64,000 nucleotides of DNA from Canna indica (GCA_034359265.1 CP136898.1:35425501-35489500); one strand, 5' to 3'. Positions 9,877 through 21,748 are shown, counted from the first letter of the stretch. Made by a program: numbers and translations. Notes: generated from the sequence alone by a model not told the origin.

Positions 9877-11508
9877 TAATCTAAATCTAAAGACTAACAT
9901 TAAAATTAATCTAAACTAAAATTAATTAACAGATATAAACAGAAACTAAATCTAAATCTAATTAACATTTAAAAAACATTAAACATTATAATCTACACAT
10001 TTAACCAAGATTAGTCAAAACACGAAAAATTAACCTAAAACATGAAAACTTTATCTAAAATATGAAAAATTTATCTAAACGGTAAACAATTAACATAGAC
10101 AGTTAATTAGAGTAATAATAAATTTAGGGTTTAAAAAAACCCTAAATATTAACTCACTTTTTCGCCACCAGAGTCCTGTGGACTTCGGCACCAACGTCCA
10201 ATGTCTGACATAGGTCAGACACTGGACAATGCTCCAGCCGTCAGCTAAAACCCTAAACCTAGGGTTTCGATCGGTTCTACAATAAATAGGAGAGGGGGTG
10301 CTGAAATTACCTGGAGCGGGCGACGACGGCGGGCGAAGATTGTCAGCGATGGCAGCAGAAGCAAGGAAGAAGAAGGAGGAAAGGGGCGGGCATGATCGGG
10401 GGTCGAGTTAAATAAACATATCAGCAACGACTCACACATCCGTTAGAAAGCCGTTGCTGATAAGTAACATCATCACCAATGGCTCACTCGTCCGTTAGAA
10501 CGCCGTTGCTGATAAGTAACATCATCAGCAACGGCTACACGGCCTTTGCAACGCCTTTACAAATAAGTATTTTATTTTCGAGCCACGAGCGCGCGATCGG
10601 CTAAAGAGTGACAGATGCAGTAGCCATAACTAAGTCGTTGCTAATGTGATAATATCATTAACAATGGCCGTCGCGGCCTTTAGTGAGTCGTTGCATATAA
10701 ATTATTTCATTTGTGTGTCGCGTTCGCGCTATCCACTTGTCAGCAATAGCTCGAGTGGCCATAACAAAACCATTACAGATATATCACATCTACATTGGCC
10801 CGAGTGGCCGTAAGAACACCGTTAGAAATTGCAACGGCCTGAGTGGTCGTTGTTGATCGTCGTTGCTGAATAACATATTTCTATTAGTGATAATTTAATC
10901 GCGTGTCAGGATGGATTGGATGAAACACCGGAGGGCTTGAATTGAAAATTGGCCTTTCCGCGAAAGGAAATTAATTCATCTAAGTTTGATTAGTCCTTAG
11001 ATGGGTTGCTTGGTTCGAGCGGAACTCGAATCAGACTTGTATTGGTTGAGTTATGGCTTGTTTTAGACTCAATTTAAGTTAAGGGGCACTTTGGTCTTTT
11101 GGCAATTGGGGTTTTAGTATTTATACCTCATCCCTTAGGGCGTGCGAGGGATTTTTGGCCCCAAATTTGGACGATGAGGGTATTTTTCAAAAAATAAAAA
11201 GTTTAAGGGCAAATTTGTACCTTTCCGAATACTTTACGGGCAAATATGGCCCAAAATTTGGACGACAAGTGTATTTTTCAAAAAAAAAGTTTAAGGACAA
11301 ATTTGTATCTTTTTTATTACTTTAGGGGCAAATATGACTCTTATCCTTGCCACGTAAGCAACTGTTTGCTAACTTGTCAAACCGTTACAAGCAGTGACAT
11401 TTTTTGCCTAAAATTTGGATGGCGATGGCATTTTTGAAAAAAAAAAGAAAGTTTAAGGGTAAATTGTACATTTTCGAATACTTTAGGGGCAAATATGGCC
11501 TTTATCCC

Positions 11509-11683
11509 TATATTCAAGCATAAGGTGTAAACATTTTCATGCATATTTCCAATAAATACTCATTTGATTGTGCATTTCTAATTAAGCATTTAGATGCTTT
11601 CAAAAACTACTAGATAATCATTATCACACAATTGAGATATGCTAATTAAATTGTGCTTTAACCCATGAACTAATAAAATATTT
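11509..11683. repeat. 175-bp direct duplication, right copy
   Basis: Second copy of 6322-6496, immediately right of the TIR element. Copia A continues without a break from 11684. Confidence 0.9.
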
Positions 11684-11867
11684 TTAATATATGGGGATAA
11701 GGTAGTTTATCTATTTCAGTAATGCTAATAATCTTACCATTGGTATTGTCTCCAAATATTACATATCTACCATCCTTGCTTGATAGGGTTGCAAATAGGT
11801 TAATGTCACTGGTCATGTGCTTTGAGCAACCGCTACCCAAGATTCATGTGATTTTATTTGCTTGAGG
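11684..11867 (-). pseudogene. Copia A protease/GAG-pre-integrase remnant
   Basis: Minus-strand copia protease region. The active-site motif usually read DSGCS is here GSGCSKHMTS (about 11827-11855), so the catalytic Asp is lost. Compare copia B, which keeps DSGCSKHMTG, and copia C, which has DSSCS. Downstream the frame runs toward the GAG-pre-integrase domain in the duplicated block. Confidence 0.65.
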
Positions 11868-12790
11868 ATGACTCTCTATCTACAAATGGAGAAGAGACAA
11901 CTTTAGGTACCTAAACTTCCTTGAGTCCTTGAGTGTTAGTCATCTTGGGAACCCAAGTAAATCTAGCATTGGGGTTCCTTTTAAGTGCACAATCTCTAAC
12001 CATATGCCCAAATATCCCACAACATAAACAATTTCCATTAAATCTTCTAGAACTATTGGTATGAGTATTGAAATGTGCATGATCATGAGCATATGAGGTT
12101 CTTCTAGCATGATTCACCTTAGGCATAGAGTTTTATAAGGTTATCATTTTTTCATTTAGCATGCATAATTCTTTTCTTAAACTAAGCATACTATCATTTA
12201 ATGCTCTACTTGTGTGCTCAAAAGCTTGTTTTCACTCTCTAGCTTATCATTAGCATTTTCTAAATTGGTTTTGATCTTTTCTAGAGTAAGCTTATCATCC
12301 TTAAGATTTTTTACTTTCTTTTTTAAATCATCGCAAGAAAGTTGTAGACTATCATTTTCTTCTTCTAAAGATTTGTTATCCTTTTTGAGTTCTTTAAGTC
12401 TCTTTCTAATAGCATTAAATTCATCATGCATTTGTTCAAATTATAGTTCCAATACATGTTGCATAAATGAAAGTTCTCCAAAAGTAAAGGTTACCTCATT
12501 GTCATTTGCCATGAGGCAAATGTTTGCTTTCTCACTTTAGGTGTCCTCTTTACTTGATGATAATTTACTTTTATTCCACGAAGCCATCATGACTTTCTTC
12601 TTCTTCTTGGTCTTGTCCTTCTTGTAAGGAGTGGAGGTAGAAGCAATTTTGAGTTGAGGTCAATCCTTTCTCAAATGCCCGATCTTGTTGCAATTGTAGC
12701 ATGTGTAGTCTTCTTTGCTTCTCCTCATGCCACCCCTCATGAACCTTCTTGCCATCATAGCCGTTTCTTCTTGGTCATCAAAGTCTTCTT
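11868..12790 (-). pseudogene. Copia A gag, C-terminal half with two zinc knuckles around a coiled coil
   Basis: Right to left: a first zinc knuckle CYNCNKIGHLRKD with its last Cys lost to a stop (about 12665-12720); a Lys/Ser-rich linker; a Leu/Lys/Glu heptad-rich coiled coil (frame 12198-12431); then a second knuckle CLCCGIFGHMVRDC in frame 11911-12126. Zinc knuckles bind genomic RNA in the particle. The gene is cut at 12790 by a solo LTR and resumes at 14229. Stops between segments make it inactive. Confidence 0.8.
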
Positions 12791-14228
12791 TGTTGTGTGA
12801 AATTCGACACTAGAAGGGAGGGTTGAATAGTGTCTGTCCCTTTTTTCTATGTTTTCTTCTTACTCAATTTTAGCTTCACTTAATGCAATTATTTCTTAAT
12901 GGTGAATATGATCAAATATAAATAGCAATGATAAACAAACAAATAAGCAATGCAAACAAGAGTAATTATAGTGGTTCGGCCAACTGCCTACTCCACTACC
13001 TTGGCTCCTCACCAAGGATTTCTAACCACTACTTTATAGAATCTATGTTTCCATTTGAATACACTGAGGACACCCTTCTCACCACTCTGAGAACACCTCA
13101 ATCATATTCACCTAGGCAAAACACAATCCTATAAAGTCACCCTAAGTGTTTCCTAGCACACCTAGCAGCTATCTCAAATAGAAAACAAGTTTACAATAAA
13201 TGTCAAATACAAAGGAAAGGGCTTTAAGAATTCAAAATGAACCAATTCCTTTCCACCGCCTTCACATCTCCAACTTGCAAGAAGACGACTCTTTGAATTG
13301 CAGCAAGATTGAAGAAGCAGGGAATCAGCGCCTGGAGAGAGTTGTCGACGGAAGCAGAGGGCACGTGCAGCAGTTCGCTCTTTTGAAGGTTTAAGAAACT
13401 TCTTTAATTGCTCAATAAAAGTTCTAAGAAGAAGTAAAGAAGTTAGGTGAGGGGTATTTATAACCCCTCACTTGAACGGCCCGTTCAACGGTTAAAAAAT
13501 AGCTATTGAAGTCATTCGGTCACTGGCCTGTCAATCAGTCGGTCGACTGCAAATCGACTGCCACTGCGACCGCTGGCTAGATGAGATAGCTCAGTCAATC
13601 GACGGGTCGATCGACTGATGGAAGAGTGCTGATCCCACATTCGGTCGACCGAATATCTGGAGCCAGGGTCACGCGCAGGCTATCTCCAATTCGGTCTACC
13701 GATTGGTCAACCACTAAGCATTTTGCTGCTTTTTCGCTTCGGTCGGTCGACCGACGCAGCCTTGAATTTTTCTTTCACCATCTTCGATCGACCGACTAGT
13801 CGATCGGCTGGCTACTGATAGTTATTACCGTCATTCAATCGATCGTTCAGTCGACCGAATAGGCTGCTTGGCAGAATACTGCCTTGTTCGGTCGACCGAA
13901 TGCAAGCTGAGGTTGATTTCTTCTTGAAATTTTTACATGCCTTTTTTTGTGGATTTAGTTACCAAGTTCTAACTTGGATAACTATACAATTAGGCTTGGG
14001 ATAAGATTGTCCTAGGGGTATATTACATGAATTCTACTTGATCTAATCCCGAGCCTTTCTTCGACGTTTTCTTTTTCCATTTCTTTGACGATCTTTTCTT
14101 TCGTCTCGTTTGAACGGACTTGGCATGCTTATCGCAACCTCAACCTGAACTCAAAACTTCACACTTGGATTAAATACTTGGATTATCAAAATAAAGATCG
14201 AGGCTTAAGAGAGACCCTTAAGGCAACA
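12791..14228 (-). repeat. Solo copia LTR of the copia C family (1438 bp)
   Basis: Starts TGTTGTGTGAAATTCG and ends CTTAAGGCAACA, matching the copia C LTRs at 36561-38008 and 54039-55499. It is flanked by the perfect duplication TTCTT (12786-12790, 14229-14233) within copia A gag. No PBS, PPT or internal sequence is present, so it is a recombination product. On its minus strand there is a TATAAATACCCC box at 13451-13463, with a palindrome-dense zone upstream of it (13505-13910). Confidence 0.93.
13451..13463 (-). promoter_or_regulatory. TATA box of the copia C-family LTR (solo copy)
   Basis: Inverse of GGGGTATTTATAA, i.e. TTATAAATACCCC on the minus strand. It is kept in all LTRs of the copia B and C families (15839-15851, 30068-30080, about 37226-37236, 54705-54717). 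Confidence 0.65.
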
Positions 14229-14672
14229 TTCTTCAAATGATGAGGGTTCTTCAACTCGGTGTGATGCTTTTAAAGCAATGCTCATGCTTTTGGGGGCATC
14301 TTCCTCCTTGTGTGCCCTCGTGTGGGTCTCATGAGTCATAAGAGATCCAATGAGTTCGGTAATTTTCATGGTTGTCAAATTCTTGGCTTCCATGATAGCA
14401 CTTATATTTGGCTGCCAAGCCTTAATTGGGAAGAGGTCGGAGTAGCTTCCTTACCTTCTTCTCTTCTTTCAAGTCTTTTCCAAGATTACACAAACCATTA
14501 ATAATATTTTGAAATTTAGTATACATTTCATCAATGGTTTCATGTAATTGCATTCTAAACATTTCATAGTCATGCATAAGGATTAATCTTGGATTCCGTA
14601 ACTAGTGAGATGTCTTCATGTGTAGTCTCTAGGACATTCCAAATTTCAAAAGCCAACTTACAAATTAATGTT
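14229..14672 (-). pseudogene. Copia A gag, N-terminal fragment
   Basis: Homologous to residues about 75-230 of copia B Gag. Frame 14205-14393 holds EAKNLTTMKITELIGSLMTH, and further right a decayed match to LWKVLETTHEG (here IWNVLETTHED) lies near 14630. Stops at several points. Homology ends near 14672, about 45 bp before an unrelated LTR-like sequence starts, so the gag start, PBS and 5' LTR of copia A are gone. Confidence 0.75.
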
Positions 14673-14716
14673 GGAATATGAATGGTGTCGTACTTTCAAT
14701 TTTTTTTAGTTATTAT

Positions 14717-15171
14717 TGTTGGCCTAAGGTTTTCAACCTTGGCCTCTCAATGGACTAACACTTTGGGCTCGGCGAGATCAGGCCCAAAAGCGCCCACATT
14801 TATGAACTAGGCTCAAGTCAAACCAAATACTACTTGGCTCAGGGGCTCCACCCTGCCAGACAAGGACACCCACATTCTTCATTAATTATCAGATATTTGA
14901 TAGTAATGAGCCCAACAACTTCGGGATAAACCTCAACCTATTCTGGGCATATTCCCACGAGATTCAGGAAGACATCATTGCCTCGAGACATCCCTAACTT
15001 GCACTATAAACAGACACAACACACACAAGTATACTCTCGATTCCAATTCCATACTCACCATTTGGAATTCCTTCTTACTTAAGCGTCAGAGTATTTTTAC
15101 AGGTCGAGGATCTCCATGACGGGTATGGAATTCCTGCAAAGATACTCCGATGCTCAAATAAGAAAGAATTA
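14717..15171 (+). repeat. LTR-like fragment forming an inverted repeat (left part)
   Basis: Starts TGTTGGCCTAAGG and runs to TTTTTACAGG at about 15103, with the phrase ACTTAAGCGTCAGAGTAT seen near the end of many plant gypsy LTRs. From 15111 to 15171 the same end sequence comes back inverted (GATACTCCGATGCTCAAATAAG). The inverted arm then continues beyond copia B at 59164-59500. The two arms are thus head to head with a spacer of about 20 bp. This could be two LTR fragments in opposite orientation or a foldback copy. Confidence 0.7.
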
Positions 15172-16459
15172 TGTTAAGTGAAAGCCCACACTAGAAGGGA
15201 GGGTTGAATAGTGTTGGGTTACTTTTTCCTTCTACTTCAATTTCTTTTTGAATCAATTCCAACTTCAACCAAACGTAAGTGCAACTAAGTGATGTTCATT
15301 AGCGAGTATGAAACACAATTATAAGCAAACACACAAAGCAATGCAAACACAAGAAAGTATAGTGCTTTGGCCAACCACCTACTCCACTACCTTGGCTCCA
15401 CACCAAGGATTTCAAACTAAATCCTTTATAGACTTTGTGTTTCCCTTTGAATACAACCGAGGACTCGGTTCTCAACCCTTTGAGAACTCCTCAAACCTAT
15501 TCACCTAGGTAAAACACAATTCTACAAAGTAAACCCTAAGTGTTTACATTAGCACACCTAGCAAGCTAATCAATGAAAATCAAATTCGAATAACAATTAA
15601 AATTACAATGAAAAGAGCTAAAGAGTAAACCAAGGCTAAGAGCTCTTTTCCAAGCCTTCAATGCCTCCAACTCCACAAGACGTTGAGATCGGATCGAAGC
15701 CGGAGTTTAGGGAAGATGAGCGATTGAGAGAAGTCGTCGATCGGAGAAGCAAGCGCTAGCAAATCAATCTTAGAAGGAATAAATCACACTTTGGAAGCTT
15801 ATCTCAATGGTTAAGAGTGTTTAATGAAGGTTGGTGAGGGGTATTTATAACCCCTCCCATGGAACGGCTCTTCAACAGGCATTTTTTCGTTAATTGGACG
15901 TCGACCAATCGCTTGTCGATTGATCGACCGATCGACCGCCCAGCGACCGTTGGCATTCTGCCCTTCTGCCGCTATGTTCAGCCGACTAGAGGGTCGACTG
16001 ACTTTATCGCATTTTAAATCCTCTACTGTCCAGTCGACCAAGCAGTCGACCGAAGTAGCTACTGCTATAATTCGGCTTTGTACGGTCGACCGACCGGTCG
16101 ACCGAAGTGGCTACTGCTGATTTTCTGCCTTGTTCGATCGATCGACCGGTCGACCGAACCTGGGCTGAGGTTGAATTTTATATTTGCTTTGTTACACGCT
16201 TTTTCATGGGTTTTGTTATCAAGTTTTAACTTGGCTAACTTTACAAATAGGCTTAGGATGAGATCCTAGGGATATATTACAAGGAATCTACTTAACCTAC
16301 ATCTGAGACTTTCTTGACAATTTTTGTGATTCTCCGAGTGAAGTTCGCGTGCTTATCACAACCTCAACCTGAATTCAAAACTACACACACATATATAAAA
16401 TACATGTTTGTTATCATCAAAATAGAGATCGAAGTCTATGGGGAACCCTTGGGCCAACA
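15172..16459 (-). repeat. 3' LTR of copia B (1288 bp)
   Basis: TGTTAAGTGAAAGCCC ... GGGCCAACA on the plus strand, next to a polypurine tract (inverse) at 16460-16473. A minus-strand TATAAATACC box lies at 15839-15851. The zone 15895-16160, upstream of it on the minus strand, is full of TCGACCGA / GGTCGACC palindromes. The 5' LTR match (29418-30085 plus 58611-59163) is good over its whole length except for about 20 bases lost at the gypsy D junction. Confidence 0.92.
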
Positions 16460-16473
16460 ATCTCCCCCTTTTT
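16460..16473 (-). promoter_or_regulatory. Polypurine tract of copia B
   Basis: Inverse reads AAAAAGGGGGAGAT, directly against the LTR. The 470 bases between it and the pol end (16474-16945) show no gene, only a few further short purine runs (for example inverse AAAAAGGGGGAGAA at about 16689-16703). Confidence 0.8.
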
Positions 16474-16945
16474 GATGATGACAAACATAACATGAAATTT
16501 TATATAAAAGAAGACTCTAAGTATCATTTGTGAGTTTGAGTTAAGGCATACACAACTTAGTTCACAATTTAACATATACTCTCTCTATCAATATGCATAT
16601 TATGCTTGTAACTCCCCATATCAATATGCATATTATGCTTGTAATTCCCCCTATCTATATGCATCATAAAAAAAATGTGACCTTTACTTTTTCTCCCCCT
16701 TTTGACATCAATCAAAAAGGGCAAGAACTAAGGCACTATTAATGAGTTCCATCATTAAAATCAAGAAAACCATAAAATTGAGCATCATCTACCACTGTAG
16801 TCCTTCCTATCAATGTAAGCCTATAGAAGGTAAACATCAATAAGTCGCAAAGCCCCATTACAAGTCAATACATAAGTGTGATGATACCGTATGAAATGCA
16901 ATTTTTTTTCAAAAGACTTGTATATTTTTTATTTTTAACCACTAA

Positions 16946-19412
16946 GAAAAGCACAAATTCCTAATTACATTCTTAAGTTTGTAAAGCTTTCTTCACCTAA
17001 GGGTTTTGTGAATATATAAGCAAGTTATTTGTCGGTGGATACGAATTCCATGGATATATTTCCCTTGGCTACATTATCCCTAAGAAAATGGTGCCTTAGA
17101 TCAATGTGCTTGGTCCTAGAGTGTAAAACTGGATTTTTTGTTAGATTGATTGCACTAGTGTTATCACAATGTATAGGTATACAAGAATACTTAAGTCCAT
17201 AATCTAAAAGGGTTTGTTTCATCCAAAGGACTTGTGCACAACAACTAGCCACAATGATGTATTCCGCTTCGGTGGTTGAAAGTGCAATGGAGTTTTATTT
17301 CTTTGAAAACCAAGAGACAAGACTCATCCCTAGGAATTGACAACACTCATTAATGCTTTTTCGATCTACTTTACACCCAAAAAAATCGGCATCCGAAAAA
17401 CCAATTAAATCAAAAGATGTATTATATGGATACCATAATCCTAAGTCAACTGTGCCCTTCAAATATCTCAATATGTGTTTGACCGCACTCAAGTGCGATA
17501 TTCTATGACAAGATTGAAACCTAGCACATGCACAAACACTAAATATGATATCGGATCTACTTGCAGTTAAATAGAGAATGCTATCAATCATACCTCGATA
17601 TCATTTTTCATCTACTTTGATACCATCTTCATCTTTGTCAAGCTTGATGGATGTGCTCATTGGTGTAGAAGCTATCTTGGCTTCATTCATCCCAAACCTT
17701 TTGATGAGCTCCTTTGTGTACTTAGCTTGATTTATGAAGATTCCTTTGTTGGTTTGCTTGATTTGGAGACCAAGCATGAAAGAAAGTTCTCCCATTATAC
17801 TCATCTCAAACTCTTCTTGCATACACTTTGCAAACCACTCTCAAAGCAATTCATTAGTAGCACCAAATATTATATCATCAACATAAATTTGCACAAGTAA
17901 AATATTATTTTTATTGTGTTTTATAAAAAGAGAAACATCGGCTTTTCCAATGTTAAAGCCTTGATCAATCAAAAACGTGGAAAGCATTTTATACCAAGCC
18001 CTAGGGGCTTGTTTTAAACCATATAAAGCCTTTTTAAGTTTAAAAATATGGTTTGGAAACTCAAAACTTTCAAATCCGCGGGGTTGTTCAACATAAACTT
18101 CTTCATCGATAAAACCATTTAAAAATGCACTTTTAACATCCATTTGAAAAAGTTTAAAGCCTTTAAAACTAACATAAGCCAAAAGTATTCGAATTGCTTC
18201 TAATATAGCTACGGGAGCATAAGTTTCATTATAATTTATTCCTTCTTCTTGATTGTACCTTTGGGCCACTAACTTAGCTTTGTTTTCAATGACTAAACCT
18301 CCTTCATCTAACTTGTTTCTAAACACCCATTTAGTCCCAATCACGGTTTGTCCGCTAGGTCTAGGTACTAAGTCACATACTTCATTCCTAACAAATTGAT
18401 TAAGTTCTTCTTACATAGCTATTACCAAAAATTCACCTTCTACTGCTTCCCTAATATTTTTTGGCTCTACTTGAGAAATGAACGCTACATATTGACAAAT
18501 ATTCTTAAGTTTAGAGCGTGTTACCACTCCCATTGATGGTTCTCCAATGACTTGATCCATTGGATGATCCCTTATCAATCGGTACCCTTTGGGGAGAGGT
18601 GGTAGAGCTTTCTCTTCTTCGTCTTCATCTTGAGGTAGAGTTGAGGATGATGGTTCTTCATGTTGAGTTTCCTCATTATTTTCATCCTCAACCTCTTTAT
18701 CATGAAATGTGAGTTCCTCAAGTTCCTTACCTACATTCACAATCTTAACATTTCTAGAGGAATCATTGGTTTCATCAAATGTAGCATGCATAGATTCTTC
18801 AACAATTATAGTTCTACAATTATAGACTATATATGCCTTAGAACTATTGGAGTAACCTAGGAAAATACCTTCGTCGGATTTAGAATCAAATTTTCCTAAA
18901 TGCTCCTTAGTGTTTAAGATAAAGCATTTACATCCAAAAATATGAAAATATCCCACACTTGGGATTTTATCATTCCAAAGCTTAAAAGATATTTTCTTCA
19001 TTTTAGGTCTCAATAAAACACGATTAATCACATAACAAGAAGTATTTATGGCTTCGGCCCAGAAGTACTTGGGCAAATTATTTTAACAAAGCATGGTCCT
19101 AGCCATCTCTTGTAAGGTTCTATTCTTCCTCTCAACCACCCCATTTTGTTGAGGGGTCCTAGGGGAAGAAAAGTTATGCTCAATACGCAATCCATCACAA
19201 AATTCAGAAAACTTTTTATTTTTAAATTGTCCTCCATTACCACTTCTAATTTTCAAAATTGAAATTCTTTTCTCATTTGTAACTCTCATAACAAATTTTT
19301 TGAAGAAATCAAAAGTTTTATTTTTCTTAGCTAAAAAGAAAACCCATGTAAATCTCGAGAAATCATCAACCAAAAAATAGCAATATAGTTTTTCACCTAG
19401 ACTAGCTACATC
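16946..19412 (-). pseudogene. Copia B pol, second part: integrase core, reverse transcriptase, RNase H
   Basis: Right to left: 19083-19412 integrase core with LVDDFSRFTW and the VVERKN Glu, but the second Asp motif is RSGNGG instead of RSDNGG, so catalysis is lost. 18411-19076 is the integrase tail and linker (GYRLIRDHPMDQVIGEP, typical of Sireviruses). 17841-18344 is RT with YVDDIIFGATN. 17601-17822 continues RT (MGELSFMLGLQIKQ). 17295-17591 and 17025-17252 are RNase H (FSDADF, HCDNTSAI, DLRHHFLRD). Short frameshifts and stops separate the frames. The N-terminal part lies beyond CACTA-1 at 27096-27878. Confidence 0.9.
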
Positions 19413-20215
19413 TACTACAAGAAATTTGGCTTTTAGTGATAAGATTTGGTGGGGGTTGCGCATTGACCCTCACTAAATCTAGCTATTTATGGGGGTCGCT
19501 AATCAACCATCACGAAAATCTATCAGTAAAAGAACACTTTTGTGAGGGTTAGGTATGATCCTCACTAAAAAGTATATATAGTGAGGACAACACCATGACC
19601 CTCACGAAAACTCGTCAGTAAAAGTAGAACATTTTGTGAGAGTATGATTTGAACCTCACTAAAAAGTATATATTGTGAGGACAACATCTTGGCCCTCACG
19701 AAATCCTGCATTTTGTGAGGGTCGAATATGACCATCACTTAAAAGTATATATTGTGAGGACATCGTGAACCTCACGAAATTCTACATTTAATGAGGGTCT
19801 AATATGACCCTCAGTAAAAATTATATTTTGTGAGGACAACATCATGATCCTCACGAAATCTTGCATTTTGTGAGGGTCGAGTATAACCCTCACTAAAAAG
19901 TATATTTTGTGAGAACATTATGACCCTTACGAAATCTTGCATTTAGTGGGGGTCTAATATAACCCTCACTAAAAAGTATATATTGTGAGGAGAATATCGT
20001 AACCCTCACAAAATTCTGTATTTTGTGAGGGTCGCATATGACCTTTACTAAAAAGTATATTTTTTTAGGACATATGACTCTTACGAAATTCAACATTTAG
20101 TGAGGGTCTAATATAACCCTCACTGAAAAATATATATTGTGAGGACAACATTGTGACCTTCACTAAATCCTATATATTATGATGGTAAGAAATGACCCTC
20201 ACCATTTTCTATCAC
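19413..20215. repeat. CACTA-1 left subterminal repeat array
   Basis: Repeated blocks of about 80-90 bp, each with GACCCTCAC(T/G)AAA, a short AT spacer (AAGTATATATTGTGAGGAC) and its inverse. Such arrays bind the accessory transposase protein of CACTA elements. It is followed by 300 bp of AT-rich sequence (20216-20513) and a C-run (20514-20530). Confidence 0.85.
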
Positions 20216-20535
20216 TCACTTCTAAATTTGAAAATAAATAAAAATTAATTTAAATATAATAATAATTTTAGATAATTAAATAATTGATTAAATATATTTT
20301 AAAAATATAAAATATTATTAAGTAAAAAATAAAATAATTAAAATTCTACTCCTGATCCCTCAAAATTATTTACTTAATAAAATTATTACTAAATAAATAA
20401 TATTTTTAGTAATAAAATTATTAAAAATCTAAAATAATAATTAATTAATTATATTTTAATTAATTAATTATATATTTAAAATTGATTAAAATAAATATAT
20501 TTCTACGATTCTACCCCCCCCCCCCCTCCCCCATC

Positions 20536-20915
20536 CCTCGTCCACGAAGCCCTCATCCTGAAAGCCCTCATCGAGGAGATCCGGAACCATGGTGAAAGCG
20601 GCGAGCAGGCGAATCGTGTATCCATGGAATGAAGAGTTTGGAGGGCAAGGTCGTGATGGTCACCGGCGCCTCAGCGGGCATTGGATGGGTCTCTGCCTCA
20701 ACCTCGCCAAAGGCGGCTGCCGGGTTATCGTGGCCGCGCGTCGTACCGACCGCATCAAATCCCTCTGCGAGGAGATCAATGGATCCGCCTCGTTGGAGCC
20801 CTCCATCGTTCAATCTGTGGCAATCCAGCTCGACGTGAGTGCGAATGAACCCGCCATTGTTGCGTCCATATAGAGGGCGTGGGAGGCATCCGTATACAAC
20901 ATATGTGCATTTAGG
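20536..20915 (+). pseudogene. Captured fragment of a short-chain dehydrogenase/reductase gene (FabG-like, plant)
   Basis: From ATG at 20629 the frame reads MKSLEGKVVMVTGASAGIG, the NAD(P)-binding TGxxxGIG of classical SDR enzymes. After a frameshift near 20690 it continues LCLNLAKGGCRVIVAARRTD, then SLCEEINGS and VAIQLDVS, and runs to RAWEA after an in-frame TAG (20871-20873). This covers about the first 95 residues of a protein of about 250-300; the catalytic Tyr-Lys part is missing. The composition is GC-rich, unlike the AT-rich surroundings. The closest type I know is the Arabidopsis family of cytosolic or chloroplast SDRs with the AARRxDRL motif. It lies well inside CACTA-1, so it is a captured, dead piece. 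Confidence 0.82.
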
Positions 20916-21748
20916 TGCTACATAGGGACTTCAAAGAACTAAAGAATGCTGAAGAGTTAGGTACTTTGAAGATGTTACTGCATATCATTTATTTTTTTTG
21001 TAATATTCCTTTCGATTTCACTACGTTTTTGAAAGAATTTCTTATAATTCTGCAAATCCTTATCTATATAATTTGTATTTTCCTCATTTTTTTCTTGTGA
21101 TTCACAAGAACAGAAAAGATGCTTCTGTACTTGAAACTCTTTATTCTTCGTGAATTGATGACAACTTGAAGGGATAAACCTGCCATGTCAAGATATACAA
21201 GGAGTATGTTTCAGCTTTCCGACGTAATGTCGGAGGCATTTTTATTGTGTGTCAGTAAGGATAAGTTTGATGTACAACTTCTTGGCATATTTTAGCACAA
21301 GCAATAATAATACTTTGCATATGAATCCTCTTTACTCATCATGAATTAATGACCACAACTTGAAGTCTGAAACACTATCTTCTATCCTTGGTCTTTATTG
21401 TGTGATAAGATAAATGGACTACAAATGAGTTTCTGATTAGCTAGTGGCCATAATCATAATAGCTTTTGTGGCTAGTGTAATTGAAGTCTGAAACACTGCC
21501 TTTTATCCTTGGTCTTTATTCTGTGAATCATATTTTAGTCCTTATCAGAAGTTCCTGGTTTAATTTTATGATCATCTATACAGCTCAAATTCTTATCGTC
21601 TAGTTATGCTCTCTACTCTAATTGGTAATTCTCTAGAAATTTCCAGTGACCTCAAAGATTCTGCACCATTATGTAATATTTATACAATCTTCATTTCAAA
21701 CATGCAATTACACAATTTCAAACCTTTGATAAATTTTTGTGCCTTCAG

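Larger units (their letters stand above)
7191..10889 (-). mobile_element. CACTA-2: En/Spm-type transposon, 3.7 kb, non-autonomous
   Basis: Termini CACTACTGG... and ...TATTAGTG (inverse CACTAATAG) are flanked by a perfect 3-bp duplication ATA (7188-7190, 10890-10892). Both subterminal zones (7200-7620 and 10420-10870) are packed with short copies of GCAACGG / CCGTTGC motifs in both orientations, the binding-site arrays typical of this superfamily. The only gene relic is a Ptta/En/Spm-type protein on the minus strand. No DDE transposase (TnpD/Transposase_21) is seen, so it needed help in trans. Confidence 0.92.
6500..11508. mobile_element. TIR DNA transposon with long, internally repeated arms (MULE/foldback-like), host of a CACTA element
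   Basis: Begins GGGATAAGGATCATATTTG and ends with the inverse TTATCCC. Inverted arms are about 6500-6828 and 11158-11508. Each arm contains three partial direct units built on CATATTTGCCCCTAAAGTATTC. The core outside the nested CACTA is about 360 bp on the left (6829-7190) and 270 bp on the right (10890-11157), with no coding capacity, so it was non-autonomous. Three extra bases (GCC, 6497-6499) lie before the left arm. Long arms with sub-repeats fit Mutator-like or foldback elements, but the 9-11 bp duplication of a MULE is not present. Confidence 0.7.
2476..14672 (-). mobile_element. Copia A: Sirevirus-like Ty1/copia element, both ends lost, four insertions
   Basis: Minus-strand copia internal region recognised by alignment with copia B and C in this window. 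Right to left it reads gag, protease, GAG-pre-integrase, integrase and the start of reverse transcriptase. The rest of RT, RNase H and the 3' LTR are missing at the left, where the LTR of another copia element abuts. The 5' LTR and gag start are missing at the right (homology stops near 14672). It is interrupted by a solo gypsy LTR (3186-5686), a 5-kb TIR transposon (6497-11508) and a solo copia LTR (12791-14228). All frames carry stops and shifts, so it is dead. Confidence 0.85.

Noticed and set aside
12214..12540. 108-codon Ser/Leu-rich plus-strand ORF (and 28084-28293, 28585-28908)
   Set aside because: Antisense shadows of the Lys/Glu/Leu-rich coiled coil and other parts of copia gag on the minus strand.
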